Assembly: GCA_023454395.1 (NCBI GenBank)
Contig: JAEYFY010000456.1
Coordinates: forward strand, 1-13,413
DNA length: 13,413 nt
Origin: Pseudomonadota bacterium
Lineage (GTDB): Bacteria > Pseudomonadota > Gammaproteobacteria > Enterobacterales > Enterobacteriaceae
Direction: 5' to 3'
Shown here: positions 1 through 7,162 of the stretch, one piece after another
Layout of the letters: each line of letters starts with the position of its first letter
Position numbering within the stretch: the first letter of the stretch is position 1
Notes under the pieces: model-generated
The model's input: only the letters and a program-made list of their open reading frames with translations
Told to the model about the DNA's origin: nothing
The model's database searches: none
Program-made: the position numbers and the translations under genes

Positions 1-118
1 GTCAAGCCCTGCAAAAGCAGAGAAAGATTTACACTGGAAAGCCATTCGTTCAATTGATGATATGGCTGCGGATGCTTGGCGTTGGCAGTTACAAAACCCA
101 AATGGTTATCTGAAATAA
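1..118 (+). CDS. galE: UDP-glucose 4-epimerase, C-terminal end (partial)
   Basis: This is the last 38 codons and TAA stop of a gene that begins before the window; the reading frame starts at base 2. The peptide contains KAEKDLHWKA and ends in NPNGYLK. That is the usual C-terminus of GalE, where the ADLGW/KDLHW-type segment is followed by a helix and the NPxGY ending. GalE interconverts UDP-galactose and UDP-glucose in the cytoplasm with bound NAD. The assignment is strengthened by galT starting 46 bases downstream in the same orientation, followed by galK and galM, as in the E. coli operon. The operon promoter and any upstream gal operators are outside the window. The catalytic and NAD-binding parts cannot be checked here. 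Confidence 0.88.
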   Translation, partial: SSPAKAEKDLHWKAIRSIDDMAADAWRWQLQNPNGYLK

Positions 119-163
119 GATTTAAAGCATTCAGATAATCTTGAATAAATAAGAGAGAAGGTT

Positions 164-1219
164 ATGTCGAAACTGATTTTTGATCCTGTTGAACATCCTC
201 ATCGTCGTTATAATCCGCTAACTGGTCAGTGGATTTTAGTTTCACCACATAGAGCGAAACGACCTTGGAATGGCAAAGATGAAAAGCCTCAGATTGCGAC
301 ACTTCCCTCTTATGATCCTCACTGTTATTTGTGTCCAAATAACACCCGTGTTTCTGGCGATAAAAATCCGGATTACACAGGAACATATGTCTTTAATAAT
401 GACCACTCTGCGTTGTTGCAAGACGAATATCATATTGATCCTTCATCAAATCCTTTATTTCAAACTCAAGCAGTGAGAGGAATTAGCCGAGTTGTCTGTT
501 TCTCACCTGATCATGGGAAAACAATCCCTGAATTACCTGTCAGTAGCTTACGTAAAATCGTTGATACTTGGGATAATCAAATAGAAGAACTCAGCAAAGA
601 ATATCTTTGGGTTCAAGTATTCGAGAATAAAGGCGAAACGATGGGATGCTCTCAACCTCATCCTCACGGGCAAATTTGGGCGAGTGATTTTTTGCCTAAT
701 GAATTAGCGCGAAAAGATGTGCAATTAAAAGCGTATTTTGAAAAATACGGGCGCAATCTATTAATCGATTATGTTGATGCTGAATGTAAAGATGCAAGTC
801 GCACTGTAGTTGAAACAGAGCATTGGCTGGCGGTAGTACCTTATTGGGCTTCTTGGCCTTATGAAACGATGTTATTACCTAAAGTGCATATTCGAAGAAT
901 GAGTGAATTAAATAGCGCTCAGCGAGATGATCTGGCTATTGCAATGAAAAAATTAACTAGCCGCTATGATAATTTATTCCACTGTTCTTTCCCTTATTCA
1001 ATGGGATGGCATTTTGCGCCTGCTTTTAAAGATGATAGAAATATCGATCACTGGCAATTACATGCGCTTTATTATCCGCCATTATTACGTTCAGCCACAG
1101 TGCGTAAATTTATGGTGGGATATGAAATGTTGGCAGAATCGCAAAGAGATCTAACGCCAGAACAAGCCGCGAATAATTTACGTCAATTAAGTGACATTCA
1201 TTATAAAGAGCAACGTTAA
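164..1219 (+). CDS. galT: Galactose-1-phosphate uridylyltransferase
   Basis: The 351-residue protein matches the roughly 348 residues of enterobacterial GalT. It transfers UMP from UDP-glucose to galactose-1-phosphate, giving UDP-galactose and glucose-1-phosphate, through a uridylylated histidine. The HPHGQ active-site motif is present: H166-P-H168, where H168 corresponds to the E. coli nucleophile H166. The metal-site pair C54 and C57 (in HCYLC) matches E. coli C52 and C55, the same two-residue offset. The start is supported by a purine-rich ribosome-binding site (AGAGAAGG, 153-160 region). The gene lies 45 bases after the galE stop and is surely co-transcribed with it. Unlike the tight galK-galM junction, a 290-bp gap with repeats follows. 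No truncation or missing key residue was seen. Confidence 0.97.
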   Translation: MSKLIFDPVEHPHRRYNPLTGQWILVSPHRAKRPWNGKDEKPQIATLPSYDPHCYLCPNNTRVSGDKNPDYTGTYVFNNDHSALLQDEYHIDPSSNPLFQTQAVRGISRVVCFSPDHGKTIPELPVSSLRKIVDTWDNQIEELSKEYLWVQVFENKGETMGCSQPHPHGQIWASDFLPNELARKDVQLKAYFEKYGRNLLIDYVDAECKDASRTVVETEHWLAVVPYWASWPYETMLLPKVHIRRMSELNSAQRDDLAIAMKKLTSRYDNLFHCSFPYSMGWHFAPAFKDDRNIDHWQLHALYYPPLLRSATVRKFMVGYEMLAESQRDLTPEQAANNLRQLSDIHYKEQR

Positions 1220-1265
1220 TAACTATGTAATTTAATAACCATGCAATTTAATAATCATGCAATAT
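1218..1265 (+). repeat. Three tandem copies of a 16-bp unit
   Basis: Three adjacent 16-bp units run from the last two bases of the galT stop: AATAACTATGTAATTT (1218-1233), AATAACCATGCAATTT (1234-1249) and AATAATCATGCAATAT (1250-1265). Units 1 and 2, and units 2 and 3, differ at two positions each. The first copy begins inside the galT TAA, so the array probably arose by duplication of the 3' end of the gene. No function can be read from it. The copy number may vary between strains. Confidence 0.75.
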
Positions 1266-1322
1266 AGCAAGGCATTTTAATTAATCTGCTTTTTGCGCAC
1301 GAAATAAATTAAATCAGGCATC

Positions 1323-1340
1323 TCATTATTTACATAATGA
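1323..1340 (+). other. Short hairpin in the galT-galK spacer
   Basis: TCATTAT (1323-1329) and ATAATGA (1334-1340) form a perfect 7-bp inverted repeat around a 4-base loop. No T-run follows, so it is not a convincing terminator. It sits between the tandem repeat and the ERIC-type element and could protect or punctuate the galT-galK messenger. Confidence 0.4.
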
Positions 1341-1356
1341 TGTGGTGGGATTTTTA

Positions 1357-1479
1357 TACTCTTCATCCTGCAAGTTGCAGGGGTGTTGGCTACGCTCAGC
1401 TACCCGAATCACATACATGAGTATGCTCATCGGGATATCTTTGCTTGCCGCCTACCTGCAACTCAAATGATTTAGAGTA
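1357..1479. repeat. ERIC-type intergenic palindrome (about 123 bp)
   Basis: The outer arms start TACTCTTCATCCTGCAAG and, read from the other end, TACTCTAAATCATTTGAG. They continue with a shared GTTGCAGG block and GGC-rich shoulders. The centre (about 1394-1450) has CGCTCAGCTACCCGAATCAC and ATGAGTATGCTCATCGGGAT. This resembles, with divergence, the two conserved inner blocks of enterobacterial ERIC elements that the ERIC PCR primers target. Size, imperfect dyad symmetry and a transcribed intergenic location all fit ERIC (IRU) elements, which are non-autonomous and MITE-like. Within the gal messenger it would fold into a long hairpin just before galK, which may affect the galET/galKM expression ratio. 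The element has no coding capacity. Confidence 0.75.
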
Positions 1480-1509
1480 CATTACTAAATTTTAAGCTAA
1501 GGATTTATT

Positions 1510-2670
1510 ATGCAGGCACTTATTAATAATGTGACTCGTTCATTTTCATCTATTTTTGGTTACGCACCTACACATTTTATTCAAGCGCCAGGTAGGGTAA
1601 ATCTTATTGGTGAACACACTGATTATAATGATGGATTCGTTTTACCTTGTGCAATTGATTATCAAATGGTCGTTGCCGCAGCGAAACGAGAAGACAATAC
1701 TATTCGCGTTATTGCGGTTGATTACCAAAATGAAGTTGATGAATTTAGTCTCGATAACACCATTGAGTTTTTACCTCATAAAATGTGGGCGAACTATATT
1801 CGTGGTGTTATTCATTTTCTACAAAAAGAGAACTATTCTTTTCATGGGATGGATATCGCGATATCCGGAAATGTTCCTCAAGGTGCCGGGTTAAGTTCTT
1901 CTGCCGCGTTAGAAGTTGCCATTGGTCAAACGCTTAAAACACTTTATCAATTACCTATTAGCCAAAAAGAGATTGCATTAAATGGCCAAAAAGCAGAAAA
2001 CCAATTTGTAGGTTGTAACTGTGGCATTATGGATCAGCTTATTTCGGCTTGTGGTGAAGAAAATCATGCACTATTAATTGATTGCCGTTCATTAGAAACG
2101 TCGGCAGTAACAATGCCCGAAAATATGGTTGTGATGATTATCAATACCAATAAAAAGCGTGGTTTAGTTGATAGTGAGTACAATACCCGTCGCCAACAGT
2201 GTGAAGAAGCCGCTCATATTTTAAATGTGACCGCATTAAGAGATGCCACATTAGAGGATTTACTTGCTAAAAAAGCATTAATGAGTGATGTGGTTTATCG
2301 TCGGGCGCGCCATGTTATCACTGAAAATAACCGTACATTAGATGCCGCAGAGGCCTTACGTCATGGTGATTTAACCACATTGAGTCAGTTAATGATGCAA
2401 TCACATCACTCAATGCGTGATGATTTTGAAATTACAGTCAAAGAGGTTGATTCATTGGTTGAAATCGTAAAATCAGTGATTGGTGATCGTGGTGGTGTAA
2501 GAATGACTGGTGGTGGATTTGGCGGTTGTGTCGTAGCATTAGTGACACCAGATTTAGTTGATAAAGTTATTGACTCTGTTAAGGCGCAATATGAAGCTAA
2601 AACGGGATTAAAAGAAACTATCTATGTCTGCTCTGCCAGCCAAGGAGCGGGCTATTCGGAGGCAAAATAA
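1510..2670 (+). CDS. galK: Galactokinase
   Basis: The 386-residue cytoplasmic kinase of the GHMP family phosphorylates alpha-galactose at C1 with ATP. The three family motifs are in order: the galactokinase signature [15 protein letters not shown] (residues about 28-42), the ATP-binding [11 protein letters not shown] loop (about 123-133), and the C-terminal TGGGFGGC segment. D175 in GIMDQ matches the E. coli catalytic base D174. Length is close to E. coli GalK (382). The start is set by AAGGA at 1499-1503, six bases before the ATG. The stop codon overlaps the galM start by one base (TAATG), so the two genes are translationally coupled. The galT-galK spacer contains the ERIC-type palindrome, so galK translation does not depend on ribosomes coming from galT. 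Confidence 0.97.
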   Translation: MQALINNVTRSFSSIFGYAPTHFIQAPGRVNLIGEHTDYNDGFVLPCAIDYQMVVAAAKREDNTIRVIAVDYQNEVDEFSLDNTIEFLPHKMWANYIRGVIHFLQKENYSFHGMDIAISGNVPQGAGLSSSAALEVAIGQTLKTLYQLPISQKEIALNGQKAENQFVGCNCGIMDQLISACGEENHALLIDCRSLETSAVTMPENMVVMIINTNKKRGLVDSEYNTRRQQCEEAAHILNVTALRDATLEDLLAKKALMSDVVYRRARHVITENNRTLDAAEALRHGDLTTLSQLMMQSHHSMRDDFEITVKEVDSLVEIVKSVIGDRGGVRMTGGGFGGCVVALVTPDLVDKVIDSVKAQYEAKTGLKETIYVCSASQGAGYSEAK

Positions 2671-3740
2671 TGGCAACTCAGGAGCTTCGTTTTCTTGAAC
2701 CTGAACAAATGACAGCACAACCCGCATTAGATGGAAAACCTGCGCAAATCGTAGTGCTTAAAAATCGTTTTGGTATGTCTATCTCTTTAATGGATATTGG
2801 TGCGACTTGGTTAACCTGTATTGTACCGGTTAATGGATATCGTCGAGATGTGTTATTAGGCTCTGCGGATATGAATGCCCATAAACAACAAACAGCGTAT
2901 TTAGGCGCAACGGTTGGGCGTTTTGCTAATCGTATTGCAGGAGCCAAGTTTGTATTAGAAGGGCAAGAATATAAAATAAGTGCGAATGAAGGTAAAAATA
3001 CCTTACATGGTGGTAAGCAAAACTTTAGCCATCTTCGCTGGGGGATCACTGCGCAATCATCTCAATCCGTCACTTTTTCATTAATTTCAAATGATGGTGA
3101 CCAAGGTTTTCCCGGTACTGTGAAAGTAAGTGTGACCTATACGCTGACAGATAATAATGAAGTGTGCATTGATTATCAGGCGATGAGTGATAAAACTACG
3201 CCATTAAGTTTAACTAATCATGCTTATTTCAATCTTGCGGGTGAACATACTGAGCGCACCGCACTTGAGCATGATTTAAAAATTTGTGCGACTCACTATT
3301 TAAAAAATGGCAACGGTAATATTCCTACGGGGGAGTTTGCAAGCGTAATAGGAACAGGGTTTGATTTTCGTAAATTAAAACGTGTTGGCCGTGATTTTAT
3401 TGTAGATGAGTGCCAAAAAGCGGCAAATGGTTACGATCATGCGTTTATTTTAGATAAAAAAGCGATTGAGGATAAAACTCCTGTTGCGACCGTGATTGCT
3501 CCTGAAGGCGAACTTAAAATGGATGTTTTTACAACTATGCCTTCTGTCCAATTCTATACCGGTAACTTTCTGGCTGGAACAAGAGGAAAGAGCCGTCATT
3601 ACGGTAATTACTCAGGGTTGGCATTAGAAACACAATATTTCCCAGATGGCCCTAATCATCCAGAGTGGCATGAAAACCAAGGTGTTTTACCTGCAAATAC
3701 AGCATGGAATAGCCAAACAATCTATAAGTTTTACTCGTAA
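2670..3740 (+). CDS. galM: Aldose 1-epimerase (galactose mutarotase)
   Basis: The 356-residue cytoplasmic mutarotase interconverts beta- and alpha-galactose, supplying the alpha anomer that GalK uses. Recognisable family motifs are NTLHGG with H113, LTNHAYFNLAG with H184 (the catalytic acid position, E. coli H175) and ALETQYFPDGPNHPEW with E320 (the catalytic base position). Length is slightly above E. coli GalM (346). The ATG shares its A with the galK TAA, and GGAGG (2658-2662) inside the galK end provides the ribosome-binding site. This is the last gene of the operon; a terminator hairpin begins four bases after the stop codon. Confidence 0.96.
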   Translation: MATQELRFLEPEQMTAQPALDGKPAQIVVLKNRFGMSISLMDIGATWLTCIVPVNGYRRDVLLGSADMNAHKQQTAYLGATVGRFANRIAGAKFVLEGQEYKISANEGKNTLHGGKQNFSHLRWGITAQSSQSVTFSLISNDGDQGFPGTVKVSVTYTLTDNNEVCIDYQAMSDKTTPLSLTNHAYFNLAGEHTERTALEHDLKICATHYLKNGNGNIPTGEFASVIGTGFDFRKLKRVGRDFIVDECQKAANGYDHAFILDKKAIEDKTPVATVIAPEGELKMDVFTTMPSVQFYTGNFLAGTRGKSRHYGNYSGLALETQYFPDGPNHPEWHENQGVLPANTAWNSQTIYKFYS

Positions 3741-3744
3741 TAAC

Positions 3745-3772
3745 AAAAGGAAAGTGTAAACGCTTTCCTTTT
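3745..3772 (+). terminator. Terminator hairpin of the gal operon
   Basis: AAAAGGAAAG (3745-3754) pairs perfectly with CTTTCCTTTT (3763-3772) around the 8-base loop TGTAAACG. The T-rich end of the right arm and the T-rich bases after it fit a Rho-independent terminator, though there is no long uninterrupted T-run. Position directly after galM supports the call. The loop plus inner stem also reads like a gal operator (see findings). Confidence 0.75.
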
Positions 3773-3923
3773 CACTATTTATTTGATCTTTTTACTTTTT
3801 AATTTTCCCTTCTTCGCTGATAATCAAGCCACTTAAATTCTATTACTCTCTTTTTTCTTTGTTTGTAGATTAACGGTTCGTTATTTCTTAACCATGAATA
3901 AAGGTGATCCATAAGGGGTGGAT

Positions 3924-4934
3924 ATGGCGACTATCAAAGATGTCGCGAAAGAAGCGGGTGTTTCTGTCGCTACTGTATCTAGAGTCATTAATAACTCGCC
4001 AAAAGCAAGTCAAACATCTATCGAAACCGTTAATGCTGCGATGCAAAAGCTAGGCTATCGACCTAATGCGGCGGCAAGGGCTTTGGTTAGCCAAAGTACG
4101 CAAACTTTAGGTGTTTTAGTGCATGACGTTTCAGATCCCTTTTTTGGCACACTCGTTAAAGCGGTTGATAACGTTGCAAGACAATCAGGAAAACACATCT
4201 TGGTCTGTAATGGTTATCATGATGCTCAAGATGAGCGACAATCTATCGAATTATTGATTAATAGTCGCTGTGATGGTCTTGTGATCCATTCAAAAGCACT
4301 CTCTGATGAAGAATTACTGGCTTATGCTCAAGAAGTTAAAAGCATGGTATTGATTAACCGCTTTATTCCTGACATTGCCGAACGTTGTGTTGCTTTAGAT
4401 AATTACAAAGGGTCATGGATGGCAACAGAGCATCTTATTCGCCAAGGTCATACTAAAATCGCGTATATTTCATCTACTCATCAGATTGAAGATACAACTC
4501 AGCGCCTTGCAGGTTATAAAGCGGCATTAGAAGCCAATAATATCTCATTGCCAGAAAGCTATATTGAGTATGGAGAGCCTGAAGGTGAAGGTGGTGAAAA
4601 AGCAATGATGCATCTGCTAACGAAATCTATCGATTTTACAGCAGTAGTGACTTACAACGACTTTATGGCAGCAGGGGCTTTATCTGTTCTTGATGAAAAT
4701 GAAATTCCTGTACCTGAAAAAATCTCAGTTATTGGCTTTGATGATGTATTAATTGCACGCTATATTCACCCTCGTTTAACCACGGTGCGTTATCCTGTAC
4801 AAATGATGGCAGAACAAGCGGCAACACTCGCTATTAGGCTTTCTAAAGGTGAAGTACTCGAACAAAAACAACGTATTTTTTCGCCAACATTAGTTCAACG
4901 TAATTCCGTTTTTAATCTTAGTCATCTCTCTTAG
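3924..4934 (+). CDS. galR: Galactose operon repressor, LacI family
   Basis: The 336-residue LacI/GalR-family regulator has an N-terminal helix-turn-helix (MATIKDVAKEAGVSVATVSR, residues 1-20) and a hinge helix ending near NAAARALVSQ. The periplasmic-binding-like sensor domain runs from about residue 60 (TLGVLVHDVSDPFFG) to the end. The ATG at 3924 is preferred over the in-frame GTG at 3918. It gives the MATIKDVA start seen in E. coli GalR, and AAGGGG (3913-3918) sits five bases upstream, whereas the GTG lies on that site itself. GalS is a possible alternative name. Location between galETKM and a galactose symporter, and gal-type operators at 5022 and 5215, support a galactose-responsive repressor. 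Like its neighbours it is intact; the promoter could not be resolved. Confidence 0.92.
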   Translation: MATIKDVAKEAGVSVATVSRVINNSPKASQTSIETVNAAMQKLGYRPNAAARALVSQSTQTLGVLVHDVSDPFFGTLVKAVDNVARQSGKHILVCNGYHDAQDERQSIELLINSRCDGLVIHSKALSDEELLAYAQEVKSMVLINRFIPDIAERCVALDNYKGSWMATEHLIRQGHTKIAYISSTHQIEDTTQRLAGYKAALEANNISLPESYIEYGEPEGEGGEKAMMHLLTKSIDFTAVVTYNDFMAAGALSVLDENEIPVPEKISVIGFDDVLIARYIHPRLTTVRYPVQMMAEQAATLAIRLSKGEVLEQKQRIFSPTLVQRNSVFNLSHLS

Positions 4935-4977
4935 TTATCCATCTTAATTATCTCATTTGCTTTTTAATTTAGCCGAT

Positions 4978-5004
4978 CCTCTTAATGGTCTTTACATTAA
5001 GAGG
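4978..5004 (+). terminator. Hairpin after galR, weak terminator
   Basis: CCTCTTAATG (4978-4987) and CATTAAGAGG (4995-5004) form a perfect 10-bp stem with a 7-base loop, 44 bases after the galR stop. No T-run follows on the plus strand, so termination may be incomplete. The first operator-like site begins 18 bases further on. Confidence 0.5.
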
Positions 5005-5021
5005 TCATACTTAATTAATTT

Positions 5022-5037
5022 GTGTAATCGTTATCAT
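5022..5037. promoter_or_regulatory. Candidate GalR operator, distal
   Basis: GTGTAATCGTTATCAT matches the gal operator pattern GTGnAAnCGnTTnCAC at 10 of its 12 fixed positions. It lies 193 bp (centre to centre) upstream of the better site at 5215-5230. By itself it is a weak call; the pairing makes it more credible. Confidence 0.5.
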
Positions 5038-5214
5038 TTATAGGGCTTTTTTCAACGATTATTTTAATGTCCTAAATTTATAAAAGAAAACCATCATCGT
5101 ATTTAAAGCGTGAATTTTGCTTTACTCGTCATAGTAATCGTTTGTTTTTCTATTTTATGATCTATTTACGTAACATAAGCGATAAATTTGTGAACAGAGT
5201 AACGGAAAAAGACT

Positions 5215-5230
5215 GTGAAAACGTTTACAT
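5215..5230. promoter_or_regulatory. GalR operator in front of sglT
   Basis: GTGAAAACGTTTACAT matches GTGnAAnCGnTTnCAC at 11 of 12 fixed positions and has near-perfect dyad symmetry. It ends 40 bases before the sglT ATG. A plausible weak promoter overlaps it (GTGAAA at 5215-5220 as -35, 18-base spacer, TATTCT at 5239-5244 as -10), so repressor binding would block transcription. The operator match is seen directly; the promoter assignment is tentative. Confidence 0.8.
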
Positions 5231-5270
5231 TGAAAACCTATTCTCTCTATGGGTCTGAAAGGAAAATATT

Positions 5271-6905
5271 ATGCATACAGAAAGTGTTGGGTTAAGCACA
5301 ATAGACTATGCAATTTTTGCCCTCTACGTCGTCATTATTATTAGTCTAGGATTATGGGTTTCTCGTTCAAAGGATGGTGAGAAAAAAGGAACAAAGGACT
5401 ATTTCTTAGCAGGTAAAACCCTTCCTTGGTGGGCAATAGGTTCTTCGCTTATTGCAGCTAATATTTCGGCAGAACAATTCATTGGTATGTCAGGTTCTGG
5501 TTTTTCCATCGGTCTAGCTATCGCCTCTTATGAGTGGATGGCAGCGCTGACATTAATTATTGTGGCTAAATACTTTTTACCGGTCTTTATCGAAAAAGGC
5601 ATTTATACCATTCCAGAATTTGTTGAGAACCGTTTTAAAAGCCGTAATTTAAAAACCATTCTTGCGGTGTTCTGGCTGGCATTATTTATCTTTGTTAACT
5701 TAACATCAGTACTTTATTTAGGCTCCTTGGCATTAGAAACCATCCTTGGTATCCCAATGATGTATGCCATTATTGGTTTAGCATTATTTGCTGTTATCTA
5801 TTCACTCTATGGTGGGCTTTCTGCTGTTGCGTGGACAGACGTGGTACAAGTGTTTTTCCTGATCCTTGGTGGTTTATTTACCACTGTATTAGCCGTCAGC
5901 TATATCGGTGGGGATGGTGGGATCATGGAAGGTTTAAGCAAAATGACACAAGCTGCACCTGATCACTTTAAAATGATCTTAGAGAAAGATAATCCGCAAT
6001 TTATGAACTTACCGGGGATCGCGGTACTGATTGGGGGTTTATGGGTCGCTAACCTTTATTATTGGGGCTTTAACCAATACATTATTCAGCGTGCTTTAGC
6101 GGCTAAATCTATCAATGAAGCTCAAAAAGGGCTAGTGTTTGCTGCATTCTTAAAACTCATCGTGCCTGTTCTTGTCGTTGTGCCGGGTATTGCGGCATTT
6201 GTTATTACGACGAACCCTGAATTAATGGCGGGTTTAGGTTCAATGGCACAAGAGCATATTCCAACGTTATCACAAGCAGATAAAGCCTACCCTTGGTTAA
6301 CGCAGTTCTTACCAGTAGGTGCAAAAGGTGTCGTTTTTGCTGCGCTTGCTGCTGCAATAGTTTCATCTTTGGCATCTATGCTTAACTCTATCGCGACTAT
6401 TTTCACGATGGATATTTATAAAGAGTATATTGGGCCAAAAGCTTCTGAAACACGTTTAGTCAACGTGGGTCGTATTAGTGCCGTTGTTGCTTTAATTATT
6501 GCTTGCTTTATTGCACCATTATTAGGTGGTATCGATCAGGCATTCCAATATATTCAGGAATATACCGGCTTAGTCAGCCCAGGAATTTTAGCGGTATTCT
6601 TGTTAGGTTTATTCTGGAAAAAAACGAATGCAAAAGGTGCAATCATTGGTGTGGTTTTATCTATACCGTTTGCGTTGTTCCTCAAGTTAATGCCATTAGG
6701 TATGCCGTTCCTTGATCAAATGATGTATACCTTTATGTTTACTACGGTTGTGATTGCTTTAGTGAGTTTAACCTCGACTAAAACTGATGACAGCGTAGGG
6801 GCGATTGTATTAACAGATAAAACCTTTAAAACACAAAGTGGATTCAATATTGCGTCCTACGCCATTATGATCATCTTGTGTGTACTTTATGCCGTATTCT
6901 GGTAA
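5271..6905 (+). CDS. sglT: Sodium/galactose symporter, vSGLT-like (SSS family)
   Basis: The 544-residue inner-membrane protein has about 14 hydrophobic segments and closely resembles Vibrio parahaemolyticus vSGLT (543 residues), as remembered. Residues known in vSGLT for galactose binding are all present. They are Q69, E88, N261, K295 and Q429 here, the last three shifted by one through a single-residue insertion. The inner gate tyrosine (Y264) and sodium-site residues A62, I65, S365 and S366 are also present. These support Na+-driven galactose (or glucose) import. AAGGA at about 5259-5263 is the ribosome-binding site. It follows galR on the same strand but has its own GalR operator and probably its own promoter. 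A strong terminator follows, making it a single-gene unit of the gal regulon. Confidence 0.95.
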   Translation: MHTESVGLSTIDYAIFALYVVIIISLGLWVSRSKDGEKKGTKDYFLAGKTLPWWAIGSSLIAANISAEQFIGMSGSGFSIGLAIASYEWMAALTLIIVAKYFLPVFIEKGIYTIPEFVENRFKSRNLKTILAVFWLALFIFVNLTSVLYLGSLALETILGIPMMYAIIGLALFAVIYSLYGGLSAVAWTDVVQVFFLILGGLFTTVLAVSYIGGDGGIMEGLSKMTQAAPDHFKMILEKDNPQFMNLPGIAVLIGGLWVANLYYWGFNQYIIQRALAAKSINEAQKGLVFAAFLKLIVPVLVVVPGIAAFVITTNPELMAGLGSMAQEHIPTLSQADKAYPWLTQFLPVGAKGVVFAALAAAIVSSLASMLNSIATIFTMDIYKEYIGPKASETRLVNVGRISAVVALIIACFIAPLLGGIDQAFQYIQEYTGLVSPGILAVFLLGLFWKKTNAKGAIIGVVLSIPFALFLKLMPLGMPFLDQMMYTFMFTTVVIALVSLTSTKTDDSVGAIVLTDKTFKTQSGFNIASYAIMIILCVLYAVFW

Positions 6906-6962
6906 TCACAAGATGGTAATCGGTTAGTTTTCTAAATCTAAAAATACGCTACAAAACAATAT

Positions 6963-6992
6963 AAAGCAGATGGTTATGCCATCTGCTTTTTT
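6963..6992 (+). terminator. Rho-independent terminator after sglT
   Basis: AAAGCAGATGG (6963-6973) pairs perfectly with CCATCTGCTTT (6979-6989) around TTATG, and the T-run extends to 6992. It lies 57 bases after the sglT stop. Confidence 0.92.
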
Positions 6993-7108
6993 GTGATCTA
7001 AAACCATTATTTCAAAATATGATAAGCATGGCGTCAATTTGCTTTGATACAGATTAAAAAAAAAGCACTAAAGTGAAAAGAAAATTATTCTCATGATTAT
7101 TTGATTAA

Positions 7109-7127
7109 GATAATATTAATCGTTCTC
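7109..7127. promoter_or_regulatory. Fur box upstream of the TonB-dependent receptor
   Basis: GATAATATTAATCGTTCTC matches the 19-bp Fur consensus at 15 of 19 positions, 35 bases before the receptor start. A poorer second match (13 of 19) covers 7080-7098, so two Fur dimers may bind. This predicts repression by Fur with iron. The promoter hexamers themselves are not clear. Confidence 0.75.
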
Positions 7128-7162
7128 ATTATTATAAATGTTATTAATTTCAGGGGATTTTT

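Noticed and set aside
2678..3049. A 123-codon minus-strand ORF antisense to galM
   Set aside because: It is a shadow of the galM reading frame, with no start signals and no recognisable protein.
3894..3914. A six-codon ORF (MNKGDP) ending at the galR ribosome-binding site, as a possible leader peptide
   Set aside because: It has no good ribosome-binding site of its own and is too short to separate from chance.
3918..3923. GTG start for galR adding two residues
   Set aside because: The GTG overlaps the AAGGGG ribosome-binding site, while the ATG at 3924 is well spaced and gives the usual GalR N-terminus.
5132..5147. A third gal-operator-like site upstream of sglT
   Set aside because: It matches at only 7 of 12 fixed positions, which is expected by chance in AT-rich DNA.
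5188..5205. CRP-like site TTTGTGA upstream of sglT
   Set aside because: Only the left half matches; the right half (TAACG where TCACA is expected) is poor.
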